Origin: Ruminococcaceae bacterium UBA7075
GTDB taxonomy: Bacteria; Bacillota; Clostridia; Oscillospirales; Acutalibacteraceae
Direction of reading: 5' to 3'
Assembly: GCA_002493635.1 (NCBI GenBank)
Contig: DKZL01000028.1
Coordinates: 34,704-71,397, forward strand
Length of the DNA stretch: 36,694 nucleotides
In this document: in pieces, positions 15,870 through 24,181 of the stretch
Layout: every line of letters starts with the position of its first letter
Position numbering within the stretch: the first letter of the stretch is position 1
Notes under the pieces: generated by a model
What the model was told of the DNA's origin: nothing
The model's input: only the letters and a program-made list of their open reading frames with translations
The model's database searches: none
Program-made: the position numbers and the translations under genes

Positions 15870-16293
15870 ATTCTTCTATTATTTCTTCAATATAATTATA
15901 AATTTCATCTCTGCACATACGATAAATTTCTTCATCTCCGCCGTACGGGTCGCTTACTCCCATAATATTCAGCTTTTTATCGTCAATGCCGAAATAAATT
16001 TTCAATATATCTGCGTGACTTTGCGACATACAATAAAATCTGTCGTACTTTTTCAAATCTGCACTACCAACTGAAATTGACCTTTTGTCTGTCAAATCAA
16101 TTCCGATTTCACTGCAAGCCTTAACAGAATTTTCAGACGCAGGAAGTCCGTCAACAGTCGCCATTCCAAAGCTTTCAGCACGCACCGAAAGTTTATTCTC
16201 CTCGGCAAGTCTGTTAAAAATCCCCTCTGCCATCGGACTTCTGCAAGTATTGCCCGAACATACAAAAGCAATCAGTTTATCAGCCTTTTGCAT
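15859..16293 (-). CDS. Low-molecular-weight phosphatase, probably protein-arginine phosphatase
   Basis: This 144-residue enzyme has the LMW-PTP fold. The P-loop VCSGNTCRSP has catalytic Cys12 and Arg18, and the general acid Asp115 lies in SDPYGGD. Thr16 in the P-loop (CxGNTCRS) matches YwlE-type phosphoarginine phosphatases, where tyrosine phosphatases usually have Ile. This favours removal of McsB-type arginine phosphate marks, though the function is inferred. It overlaps polA by 14 nt and rimI by 11 nt. YwlE genes are often found near tsa genes in Firmicutes, which fits the location. Confidence 0.88.
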   Translation of the reverse strand: MQKADKLIAFVCSGNTCRSPMAEGIFNRLAEENKLSVRAESFGMATVDGLPASENSVKACSEIGIDLTDKRSISVGSADLKKYDRFYCMSQSHADILKIYFGIDDKKLNIMGVSDPYGGDEEIYRMCRDEIYNYIEEIIEEYEN

Positions 16294-18844
16294 CGTACCA
16301 AGTCCTTCCTACTGCCGCATCTGCCGTGAGCGGAACGGATAATTTTACCGCATTTTCCATTTCTTCCTGCAAAAGCATAGCCACACGCATACTTTCATCC
16401 TGAGGCGCTTCTACAATCAATTCATCGTGGATTTGCAGAATGAGCCTTGCTTTAAGTCCCTCAGCCTTAATTCTTCTGTCAACCTTGACCATTGCAATCT
16501 TGATTATATCCGCCGCTGTGCCCTGAATCGGCATATTTCTTGCAACTCTCTCGCCAAATGCTCTCATCATCGCCTTACCGCTTGAAAGCTCGGGCAGGTA
16601 TCTTCTTCTTCCGAACATTGTTTCAACATAGCCATCAAGCTTTGCCTTTTCGACAACATTTTTCATATATTCGTCAACGCCGCTGTAATGCGCAAGATAA
16701 TTCTTGATGTACTGCGACGCCTCTTTGTTGCTTACGCCGATATCCTTTGCAAGCGAATAAGCACCGATTCCATACACAATGCCGAAATTTACGGCTTTCG
16801 CCCTGCTTCGCATAATCGGAGTAACCATATCAAGCGGCATATTGAACACCTGCGAGGCTGTTATTGCGTGAATGTCGTCATTGTTTTTGAATGCCTCAAT
16901 CATATTTTTATCGTTTGAGATGTGGGCAAGCACCCTAAGCTCAATCTGTGAATAGTCGGCGTCAACAAGCACCCAGCCCTCTTTAGCCGCAAAGAATTTT
17001 CTCATTTCTCTGCCAAGCTCCGTACGCACGGGAATATTTTGCAGATTTGGCTCGGTTGAGCTGATTCTGCCTGTGCGTGTTTCAGTCTGATTGAAGTTTG
17101 AGTGGATTCTGCCGTCCTTGCCTATTACCTTTAAAAGTCCCTCGCAATAGGTTGAATTCAGCTTTGCAAGCGTTCTGTAATTCAGCACCATTTCAACCAC
17201 GGGATGCTCATACCGCAGACTTTCAAGTACCTCTGCGTTTGTGCTATATCCGCTTTTAGTCTTCTTTTTACAGGGCAGTTTTAGCTCTTCAAACAGCACC
17301 TTACCGAGCTGTTTCGGCGAATTGATATTAAACTCACAACCTGCACTCTCATAAATTGAAGTTTCAAGACTTTTTATCTGTGCAGACAGCATCTCGCCAT
17401 AATCCTTAATGCCCTGCTCGTCAACATCAAATCCGATATTCTCCATTTTTGCAAGCACATTTGCAAGCGGAATTTCTACATCAAGAAGCAAACTTTCCTG
17501 TTCATTTGCCTTGATTTCTGAAAGCAATTTATTGCAAAGTTTGTCAAACACAGCAAAAGCTCTGTACTTTTCATACTCCTCATTTTCGGCAACCGGCAAT
17601 TCTATGCTGTTTGCTCCGCAAAGATTTTCGTCTGAATAATCCTTTGAGCTCGGCTCAAGCAGATATGCTGCAAGTTCAACATCAAACACAAGCGACTTAA
17701 CTTCAAAGCCGATTTTGTCGGCATAAGCATAAAGAGCCTTGCTGTTGCGTGTGAATTTCTGAATATCTTCATTAATTAGTATTTCTTTAAAAGAATTTTT
17801 ATCATTAAACAAATATACCTTAGCATCATATAAAATTGCAAAGTTTTTTAGTTCGTTTTCAGAAATATCAAACTCTATATATACCTTTTTATCATTTTTT
17901 ATATTCTCATAAATAACATAAAAATCTGAATCTCCAACTATTTCAAGTTTCTTTGCATCTGCCTTTTTTTCTTCGGGAATTTTTACATCATTCAAGCCGT
18001 ATTTGTCAATTAATGAGAACAGCTCAAGTCTTGCCATATACTTGGCACACTCGTTAGCGTCCTTCATATCAACCGTATAACTTTCAATGTTTGTATCAAT
18101 AGGTGCAGTACAGCAAATCTCGCCGAGCATACGGCTGAGAATTGCATTATCCTTTGAATTTTTCAGCTTATTACGCATTCCCTCTTTTATGTCAAGCTCG
18201 TCAATGTGGTCATAAATATACTCGACACTGTGGTACTTCTGAATAAGCTCGCCTGCGCCCTTAGGGCCTATTCCTGCAACACCTGGGATATTATCCGAGG
18301 AATCTCCCTGAATAGCCTTAATCTCAATAAGCTCCTTTGGCGTTACGCCGTAGTCCTGCATAATTCTTTCGGGCGTATAGTTAATATCCTCTTTATTGGT
18401 GCATAGGTGCACACTTGTGCTGTCTGACACAAGCTGCAAGCTGTCCCTGTCACCCGTTGCAAGCACGCACTCGTTGCCGTTTTCGTCACACGCTCTTGCA
18501 AGCGTGCCCAAAATATCATCGGCTTCATAACCCTCGCAGGTAACAATTTTATATCCCAAAAGTGCCAAAAGCTCCTTAAGCGGTGCCATTTGTGATGCAA
18601 GCTCCTCGGGCATTCCCTTGCGGGTTGCCTTATAGCCTGAATACGCCTTATGTCTGAATGTCGGTGTACGCAAATCAAACGCAACAGCAACTGCATCCGG
18701 ATTTTCTTCACATTTTATTTTATACAGCATTGTCAAAAAACCGTAAATAGCGTGAGTAAACTGACCGTCCTTAGTAGTAAGCGGTCTGATACCGTAAAAC
18801 GCACGATTGACAATACTGTTTCCGTCAACAACAAGTAATCTCAT
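16280..18844 (-). CDS. polA: DNA polymerase I
   Basis: Pol I fills gaps after RNA-primer removal and excision repair. The 854-residue protein has an N-terminal 5'-nuclease domain (residues about 1-290; MRLLVVDGNSIVNRAFYGI, GYEADDILGTLA, DNIPGVAGIGPKGA). A middle 3'-5' exonuclease-like domain (about 305-470) follows, then the family A polymerase. Polymerase motif A is DADYSQIELRVLAH, motif B is RSRAKAVNFGIVYG and motif C is QIHDELIVE (804-812). The exonuclease domain lacks the DxE metal ligands (FDISENE where FDTET is usual), so proofreading is probably lost, as in Bacillus Pol I. It overlaps alr by 4 nt (ATGA) and the phosphatase by 14 nt. Confidence 0.97.
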   Translation of the reverse strand: MRLLVVDGNSIVNRAFYGIRPLTTKDGQFTHAIYGFLTMLYKIKCEENPDAVAVAFDLRTPTFRHKAYSGYKATRKGMPEELASQMAPLKELLALLGYKIVTCEGYEADDILGTLARACDENGNECVLATGDRDSLQLVSDSTSVHLCTNKEDINYTPERIMQDYGVTPKELIEIKAIQGDSSDNIPGVAGIGPKGAGELIQKYHSVEYIYDHIDELDIKEGMRNKLKNSKDNAILSRMLGEICCTAPIDTNIESYTVDMKDANECAKYMARLELFSLIDKYGLNDVKIPEEKKADAKKLEIVGDSDFYVIYENIKNDKKVYIEFDISENELKNFAILYDAKVYLFNDKNSFKEILINEDIQKFTRNSKALYAYADKIGFEVKSLVFDVELAAYLLEPSSKDYSDENLCGANSIELPVAENEEYEKYRAFAVFDKLCNKLLSEIKANEQESLLLDVEIPLANVLAKMENIGFDVDEQGIKDYGEMLSAQIKSLETSIYESAGCEFNINSPKQLGKVLFEELKLPCKKKTKSGYSTNAEVLESLRYEHPVVEMVLNYRTLAKLNSTYCEGLLKVIGKDGRIHSNFNQTETRTGRISSTEPNLQNIPVRTELGREMRKFFAAKEGWVLVDADYSQIELRVLAHISNDKNMIEAFKNNDDIHAITASQVFNMPLDMVTPIMRSRAKAVNFGIVYGIGAYSLAKDIGVSNKEASQYIKNYLAHYSGVDEYMKNVVEKAKLDGYVETMFGRRRYLPELSSGKAMMRAFGERVARNMPIQGTAADIIKIAMVKVDRRIKAEGLKARLILQIHDELIVEAPQDESMRVAMLLQEEMENAVKLSVPLTADAAVGRTWYDAKG

Positions 18845-20019
18845 AGCTTATACATCACTTCCGTCATAACACCGTTTTTATAATAAATTCGAGGTACTCG
18901 CTTGCCGACAAGGCAAATAACCTCATAGTTAATAGTATTAGTATTTTCAGCCAAAGTATCAGCAGTCGGCTCTCCTTTTTCACCACTGCCGAACACAACA
19001 ACCTCGTCACCTGACCTGACATCTTCAATATCCGTCACATCAAGCATAGTCTGATCCATACAGATTCTGCCGACAATCTTTGCCCTTTTGCCGTTTACAA
19101 GCATATAACCGTTCTCGGCATTCTGTCGGATAAAGCCGTCTGCATAGCCTATTGGCACTGTTGCAATTTTCATATCCCTTTCGGCAGTATATGTTCTGCC
19201 ATATGAAATATCAGAGCCTTTTCTGAGAGTCTTTACATAGGCAACAGCCGTTTTTAGAGTCATTGCAGGCTTTAAGTCCAACTTACCGACAAGTTTAGGT
19301 GACGGTGCAAGACCGTATAGAATTATGCCTGCACGCACCATATTGCAGTAAGTCATATCATAATCCTCAATAGCACCGCTGTTTGAGCAGTGACAAATCG
19401 GGATATTTAATCCAAGCTTTTTAAGTTCATCACGGACGTATGTAAAGTTTTCAAACTGCTTGTTGGTAAAGGCTCTGCCCTCTTCCGCCTCGTCGGACAC
19501 ACAAAAATGGGTAAATAAACCCTCAACCTCAAGCTTAGGCAGATTACAGGTTTCATATATTTCTTTTATAGAATTGTCATCTCGTGGAAATTCCTGACAC
19601 ATAAACCCTATTCGGCTCATACCCGTATCTGTCTTTATGTGAATTTTGCAGGTACAATCGGCACTCAGGCAAGCACTTGAAAGTGCCTGTGCATATTCAA
19701 GCGAAAACACAGCCTGCGAAATATTATACTTCGACAGTCTTTCAGCCTCGCTTACAGGTGTGTAGCCTAAAATCAGAATCGGCAGTTTACTGCCTGACTC
19801 TCTTATTTCAACGCCCTCATCAATATTTGAAACCGCAAAAAAATCCGCACCGAGCTCTTCATAAATTCTTGAAAGCTCCACAGCGCCGTGGCCGTAGCCG
19901 TCAGCCTTGATTACACAACAAATTTTTGCTTTATCTGAAACCTTAGCTTTGATTGCATTGAAGTTATGTTCAATAGCGTCAAGCGAAATCTCAGCCCAAG
20001 TCCTCTTTACAAAATCCAT
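18841..20019 (-). CDS. alr: Alanine racemase
   Basis: Alr interconverts L- and D-alanine for peptidoglycan synthesis and requires PLP. The 392-residue protein has the PLP-binding Lys38 in CVIKADGYGHGA and SRIGFM in the barrel. Also present are FTHFCVSDE, AGIILYG and the catalytic tyrosine region SYGRTYTAE. The C-terminal VGRICMDQTMLDVTD is followed by the dimer beta domain. The start at 20019 has an AGAGG box 10 nt upstream; an in-frame ATG at 20064 lies only about 6 nt after the -10 box, at the predicted transcript start. It is the first gene of alr-polA-phosphatase-rimI. Confidence 0.96.
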   Translation of the reverse strand: MDFVKRTWAEISLDAIEHNFNAIKAKVSDKAKICCVIKADGYGHGAVELSRIYEELGADFFAVSNIDEGVEIRESGSKLPILILGYTPVSEAERLSKYNISQAVFSLEYAQALSSACLSADCTCKIHIKTDTGMSRIGFMCQEFPRDDNSIKEIYETCNLPKLEVEGLFTHFCVSDEAEEGRAFTNKQFENFTYVRDELKKLGLNIPICHCSNSGAIEDYDMTYCNMVRAGIILYGLAPSPKLVGKLDLKPAMTLKTAVAYVKTLRKGSDISYGRTYTAERDMKIATVPIGYADGFIRQNAENGYMLVNGKRAKIVGRICMDQTMLDVTDIEDVRSGDEVVVFGSGEKGEPTADTLAENTNTINYEVICLVGKRVPRIYYKNGVMTEVMYKL

Positions 20020-20069
20020 ACCGAGAAAAACCTCTTTTGCACACAAAATTTTATAATTATACATTTTTT

Positions 20070-20098
20070 ATTATACACCTAAAGCATAGTATAATCAA
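20070..20098 (-). promoter_or_regulatory. Promoter of the alr operon
   Basis: The minus strand reads TTGATT (20093-20098), 17 nt, TATAAT (20070-20075), about 50 nt before the alr ATG. It faces away from the divergent ATPase gene starting at 20207. Confidence 0.65.
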
Positions 20099-20206
20099 CA
20101 TTTTTCTGCTGAAGCATCGCTATCCTTAAAATCTTTATTTTTTCATAATGTTGAATATTGTTTGCTGATATGATAAGATATAGTAAAAATTAATGAGGCT
20201 TTTACT

Positions 20207-21064
20207 ATGATATATCTAAGTGAATTTTATCTGCCAAATGCCGAAGATGAAGAAGACTTCTTGTATTGTGAAAAAAGAACCTGCTTTAATACATTTTATC
20301 CGTTTATGATTTTTCCTGAACTTGAGCTTGAAGAGCTTGTTTTTGAACCCGTAACTATTTTCTACGGAGGTAACGGAACAGGCAAATCGACTCTGCTAAA
20401 TATTATAGCAGAAACTCTTAAATTGAAAAGAAATGCGGTATTCAACAAATCAAATTTCTTTAACGAATATATTAAGATGTGTGAATCAGTGACCGTCAAT
20501 AAGATTCCCTCCGAAAGCAGAATAATCACGAGTGATGATGTATTTGACTATATTCTGGATATAAGAAATCTCAACAACGGTATTGATTTTAAGCGTGAGG
20601 AATTGTTTGAAGAATATACGGATAGCAAGTATTCCGACTTCAAATTCAAAACTATGGCTGATCTCGACAGACTGAAGGTTGTAAATAAATCGAGGTCAAA
20701 ATCACAGTCAAAGTATGTAAAAAGCGAGTTAATGGCAAATGTAAGAGAATATTCAAACGGCGAAAGTGCGTTTAAGTATTTTACAGAAAAGATAACCGAA
20801 AATGCACTGTATCTTCTTGATGAACCTGAAAACAGCCTTTCTCCGAAAAGACAAATTGAACTTACACAATACATCCAAGACTCTGCACGATTCTTTAATT
20901 GTCAGTTTATCATTTCAACGCATTCACCTTTTCTGCTTTCAATGAAAAATGCAAAGATTTATAATCTTGATGAAGCGCCTGTAACAACTTCTCGTTGGAC
21001 TGAGCTTGAAAATGTACAAACATATTTTGATTTTTTTGAAAAACGCAGAGATGAGTTTAAATAA
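20207..21064 (+). CDS. ABC-type/AAA ATPase, function unknown
   Basis: This is a 285-residue soluble ATPase with all ABC-class motifs in order. Walker A is GGNGTGKST (54-62), the signature-like motif is YSNGES (182-187), Walker B is LYLLDEPENSLSP (201-213) and the H-loop is ISTHSPFLL (236-244). The middle (about 85-180) is a charged helical insert, too short for an SMC/Rad50 coiled coil. The N-terminus places an acidic loop before a beta strand. The architecture resembles the stand-alone ATPases related to RecF/OLD/MglA-like groups, which occur both in housekeeping and in defence pairs. No nuclease domain is present. It is followed 38 nt later by a two-TM protein on the same strand, and the pair ends at a strong hairpin. 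Confidence 0.85.
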   Translation: MIYLSEFYLPNAEDEEDFLYCEKRTCFNTFYPFMIFPELELEELVFEPVTIFYGGNGTGKSTLLNIIAETLKLKRNAVFNKSNFFNEYIKMCESVTVNKIPSESRIITSDDVFDYILDIRNLNNGIDFKREELFEEYTDSKYSDFKFKTMADLDRLKVVNKSRSKSQSKYVKSELMANVREYSNGESAFKYFTEKITENALYLLDEPENSLSPKRQIELTQYIQDSARFFNCQFIISTHSPFLLSMKNAKIYNLDEAPVTTSRWTELENVQTYFDFFEKRRDEFK

Positions 21065-21102
21065 AATCTCTATAAATGTGATAATCTCATTGGAGTTACG
21101 TT

Positions 21103-21597
21103 ATGAACAATTATAATATTTTTTATTCCAAAAAGCACATTGCAAAACTGATTTTCTGTTATTTGCTTGTACTGCTATGTCTGCTCATTATGTATTTAAT
21201 TGCAGTCTCATCTCCAACTTCATCGTTAAAATCATTCAATAAATCAGAAACTTTCATAATATTTTTAATAATAGCAGGTGATGTTGCTTTAATTTCGGTT
21301 GGCTTTGTAATTACCATTATTTATCGTAAGTCATTCAGAGTTATAGTTACAGGCGGTACTATTATGATTCACACTTTACTTTATGAAAAAGAAATTTTAC
21401 TTAACAGTATGTCGGATATAAAATGTTCAATCATCAAGTCACAAAACTGGAATTTTAAAACAAAAAAAGAAGTTCATTTGACTATCTATTTTGACAAAAC
21501 AAAACTTAAAATAAATAGCCATATGGAAAATTCCGTAAAATTTATAAGATTTTTAATTGAAAGAGGTTATCTGAAAAAGGAAAATATCATTGATTAA
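21103..21597 (+). CDS. Two-TM membrane protein with a soluble beta-rich tail
   Basis: I do not recognise this 164-residue protein. It has two predicted membrane helices (about 14-35 and 51-75) separated by a short Ser/Thr-rich loop. A soluble C-terminal part of about 88 residues follows, with alternating strands (FRVIVTGGTIMIHTLLYEKE, HLTIYFDKTKLKI) and a final helix (SVKFIRFLIERGYL). This layout resembles small membrane proteins with a bacterial PH-like domain, an inference from pattern only. It lies 38 nt after the ATPase and may work with it. Codon use is AT-rich like its neighbours. Confidence 0.75.
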   Translation: MNNYNIFYSKKHIAKLIFCYLLVLLCLLIMYLIAVSSPTSSLKSFNKSETFIIFLIIAGDVALISVGFVITIIYRKSFRVIVTGGTIMIHTLLYEKEILLNSMSDIKCSIIKSQNWNFKTKKEVHLTIYFDKTKLKINSHMENSVKFIRFLIERGYLKKENIID

Positions 21598-21628
21598 TGA
21601 TAATAAATATGATGCCATCGGAATATAG

Positions 21629-21667
21629 AAAAACTCGAAATTCAAATAAACAGAATTTCGAGTTTTT
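21629..21667. terminator. Bidirectional terminator
   Basis: A perfect 15-bp stem (AAAAACTCGAAATTC at 21629-21643, GAATTTCGAGTTTTT at 21653-21667) has a 9-nt loop. U-runs form on both strands. It separates the ATPase/two-TM pair from the convergent trpS. Confidence 0.88.
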
Positions 21668-21762
21668 CTATTCATTATTTAAAAATGCAAAAGAGTATTT
21701 AAAACCGTTTGTATAACTAATAATTCGGGTGTATAACAAATAACTTACTGTTTATTTTAGTT

Positions 21763-22764
21763 TTAAAGTACAAAGCCGATTTTTTTCATTGCCTTTGAAA
21801 CAGTTCTTCTGCTGATTTTGGTTGCGATGTCGTCAGCCTTGCGGTAACATTCCTCAAGATATGCCTTATCCTTTACAAGCTGATTGTAACGCTCCTGAAT
21901 CGGGCGGAGATGCTCAACAACAGCCTCGCCGACTGCCGTTTTGAAGTCGCCGTAGCCCTTACCGTCAAAGTCGTGCTCTATCTGCTCGTATGAAAGACCT
22001 GTAACCGCACTGTAAATTGACATAAGGTTATTTATTCCGTCTTTGCCGTCAGCATAGCGCACACAAGCCTCGCTGTCTGTGATTGCACGCTTAAATTTGC
22101 GCATAATAGTTTCAGGGGTATCAAGCAGATGAACACAGCCGTTTACATTTTCGTCTGACTTGCTCATCTTTTTGCTTGGGTCCTGCAAGCTCATAACACG
22201 TGCACCGTTCTTTGGAATAAATCCCACAGGCACCTTGAACACATTGCCGTATCTGCCGTTAAAACGCTCAGCAATATCACGGGTAAGTTCAATGTGCTGT
22301 TTCTGGTCAGCGCCAACAGGTACTTTGTCTGCCTGATAAAGCAGAATATCAGCCGCCATAAGCACAGGATATGTAAACAGTCCGGCATTGATATTGTCCG
22401 CGTGCTTTGCAGATTTATCCTTGAACTGCGTCATCCTTGAAAGCTCACCGAACTGAGTATAACAGCTCAACAGCCAGGCAAGCTCTGCGTGAGTATGAAC
22501 GTGGCTCTGAATGAAGAAAAGGCTCTTTTCAACATCAACACCGCAAGCCATAATGGATGCATATGCATCCAGAATATTTTTTCTCATCTGTGCAGGTTCT
22601 TGCTTTACAGTGATTGTGTGTAAATCTGCAAGCGCATAGATGCAGTCGTATTCCTCCTGCATTGTTACCCAGTTGCGAACAGCACCAAGGTAATTGCCGA
22701 GTGTAATTGTACCGCTTGGCTGTATTGCACTGAATACAACCTCTCTTTTCTTATCGTTTTCCAT
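21763..22764 (-). CDS. trpS: Tryptophanyl-tRNA synthetase
   Basis: TrpRS charges tRNA-Trp. The 333-residue class I enzyme has the HIGH-equivalent PSGTITLGNYLGA (residues 16-28) and the KMSKS loop KKMSKSDENV. It also shows the VGADQKQHIELTRD and SLQDPSKK motifs. The start at 22764 follows a GGAGG box; an in-frame ATG at 22779 overlaps that box. It lies 21 nt after an aminotransferase gene, so the two are probably co-transcribed. No T-box leader is visible between them or upstream of the pair. Confidence 0.96.
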   Translation of the reverse strand: MENDKKREVVFSAIQPSGTITLGNYLGAVRNWVTMQEEYDCIYALADLHTITVKQEPAQMRKNILDAYASIMACGVDVEKSLFFIQSHVHTHAELAWLLSCYTQFGELSRMTQFKDKSAKHADNINAGLFTYPVLMAADILLYQADKVPVGADQKQHIELTRDIAERFNGRYGNVFKVPVGFIPKNGARVMSLQDPSKKMSKSDENVNGCVHLLDTPETIMRKFKRAITDSEACVRYADGKDGINNLMSIYSAVTGLSYEQIEHDFDGKGYGDFKTAVGEAVVEHLRPIQERYNQLVKDKAYLEECYRKADDIATKISRRTVSKAMKKIGFVL

Positions 22765-22785
22765 TGCTATATCCTCCATAATCGG

Positions 22786-23973
22786 TTAAATTTTCTCATT
22801 GGCAAGCTTGCCGAGTATTTTTATGCCCTTTTCAAGTTGTTCATCTGTCGGTGTTGAGAAGTTAATTCTAAAGCTGTGACACTCTTCATTTTCATCTGTA
22901 AGAAAAGCATTGCCCGGAACTACGCAGACTTTTTTAAGAACAGCGTCCTTACAGAACTGCGGCATATCAATGCGTTTATCAAGATCACACCATATAAAAA
23001 GTCCGCCGTCAATTTTATTATATGTAATCGCAGGGGCACAATATTTATCGAGCAAATCCATACAAAACTGCGCCTTTTTAGTGTAAATATTCCTTAGCAT
23101 TGCAAGGTGAGCGTTAAAATCGTACTTTGTGATAAACTCATCGCAGACATACTGTGCCCAAATGTTTGTATGCACATCATTACCCTGCTTGCACACAACC
23201 AGCTTTTGAAAAATCGGCTTTGGACAAATACAATACGCAACACGAATACCGGGTGAAATAACCTTGGACATTGAACCGGCATAAATTACAATTCCCTCTG
23301 CGTCAAAGCTCTTTATATTCGGAACATACTCTCCGCTGTATCTGAGGTCGCCGTACGGGTTATCCTCAATGATAAGCACGCCGTACTTTTTGGCAAGTTC
23401 GTAAACCTTCTTGCGTTTTTTAAGACTCATCGTAACGCCTGACGGGTTCTGAAAATTCGGAATTGTATAGATAAACTTTGTATTGGGGTTCGCCTTGAGC
23501 TTCTCTTCAAGCTCATCTGTGTTCATTCCGTCAGGCTCAACTGTTACTCCGACAAGCTTTGCGTTGTAGCTTCTGAATGTGTTCAGCGAGCCAATAAAAG
23601 ACGGTGCTTCTACGATTACAGTTTCTCCCTCATTTACAAGTGCTTTTGTGCACAAATCCATAATCTGCTGTGCACCTGTTGTTATGAGAATATCGTCATT
23701 CTCACTGCCTGTATTATGCTCTTTCTGCATATATTCCATAAGGTGCTGACGAAGCGGCGTATATCCCTCGCTTACACTGTACTGCAAAACCTTGATTGGG
23801 TCTTCTGCAAGCACCTTTGCGGAAATCTCCTCAATAGCCTTTGCAGGAAAGGCGTCGGGTGACGGATTGCCTGCCGAAAGCGAGACAACCTCGGGGTCAG
23901 CGGCATATTTAAAAATCTCACGGATAGCACTGGGCTTGAGATTTGAAACCCGGTCTGAAAATTTATATTCCAT
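22786..23973 (-). CDS. PLP-dependent aminotransferase (class I/II, 2-aminoadipate type)
   Basis: This 395-residue fold-type I aminotransferase is of the group related to LysN and the MocR C-terminal domain. The PLP Schiff-base lysine is Lys237 in YAGSMSKVISPGIRV. Cofactor and substrate contacts include Asn176 (PNFQNPSG), Asp204 (IIEDNPYGDLRY) and Arg244, with a C-terminal SFRINFS for the substrate carboxylate. There is no DNA-binding domain, so it is an enzyme and not a MocR regulator. The substrate is probably an amino acid such as 2-aminoadipate, leucine or an aromatic residue, and is not determined. The start at 23973 has AGGAG 8 nt upstream; a longer frame to 24036 has no ribosome site. 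It leads the two-gene operon with trpS. Confidence 0.92.
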   Translation of the reverse strand: MEYKFSDRVSNLKPSAIREIFKYAADPEVVSLSAGNPSPDAFPAKAIEEISAKVLAEDPIKVLQYSVSEGYTPLRQHLMEYMQKEHNTGSENDDILITTGAQQIMDLCTKALVNEGETVIVEAPSFIGSLNTFRSYNAKLVGVTVEPDGMNTDELEEKLKANPNTKFIYTIPNFQNPSGVTMSLKKRKKVYELAKKYGVLIIEDNPYGDLRYSGEYVPNIKSFDAEGIVIYAGSMSKVISPGIRVAYCICPKPIFQKLVVCKQGNDVHTNIWAQYVCDEFITKYDFNAHLAMLRNIYTKKAQFCMDLLDKYCAPAITYNKIDGGLFIWCDLDKRIDMPQFCKDAVLKKVCVVPGNAFLTDENEECHSFRINFSTPTDEQLEKGIKILGKLANEKI

Positions 23974-24007
23974 AATGAAACTCCTAAATTTATTATATAT
24001 ATTAATA

Positions 24008-24038
24008 ATATTATCACGAAAACGCCTTGCGTTCAAGG
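24008..24038 (-). promoter_or_regulatory. Promoter of the aminotransferase-trpS operon
   Basis: The minus strand reads TTGAAC (24031-24036), 17 nt, TAATAT (24008-24013). The palindrome CCTTGCGTTCAAGG (24025-24038) overlaps the -35 box and is a possible operator. Confidence 0.55.
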
Positions 24039-24085
24039 TATTTAAAAAATTTGATATGCTTAAAATTAAAAAGTGTAAAATAATA

Positions 24086-24114
24086 TTGTTTTTAGTCTGA
24101 AAATGTTGTATAAT
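24086..24114 (+). promoter_or_regulatory. Promoter of the DHHW gene
   Basis: TTGTTT (24086-24091), a 17-nt spacer and TATAAT (24109-24114) lie about 68 nt before the start codon, divergent from the aminotransferase promoter. Confidence 0.6.
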
Positions 24115-24181
24115 GTAATATAATATTCTTATGATAACAGTTAATTGCCGCTATTTTCAAATACAAGAAAGAGGGAGCATT

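Noticed and set aside
20163..20190. Promoter for the ABC ATPase gene
   Set aside because: Several weak TTGNNN/TANNNT pairs are possible with 15-17-nt spacing, but none is convincing enough to annotate.
22779..22786. Longer upstream start for trpS
   Set aside because: The ATG at 22779 is part of the ribosome site for the ATG at 22764, which begins the normal TrpRS N-terminus.
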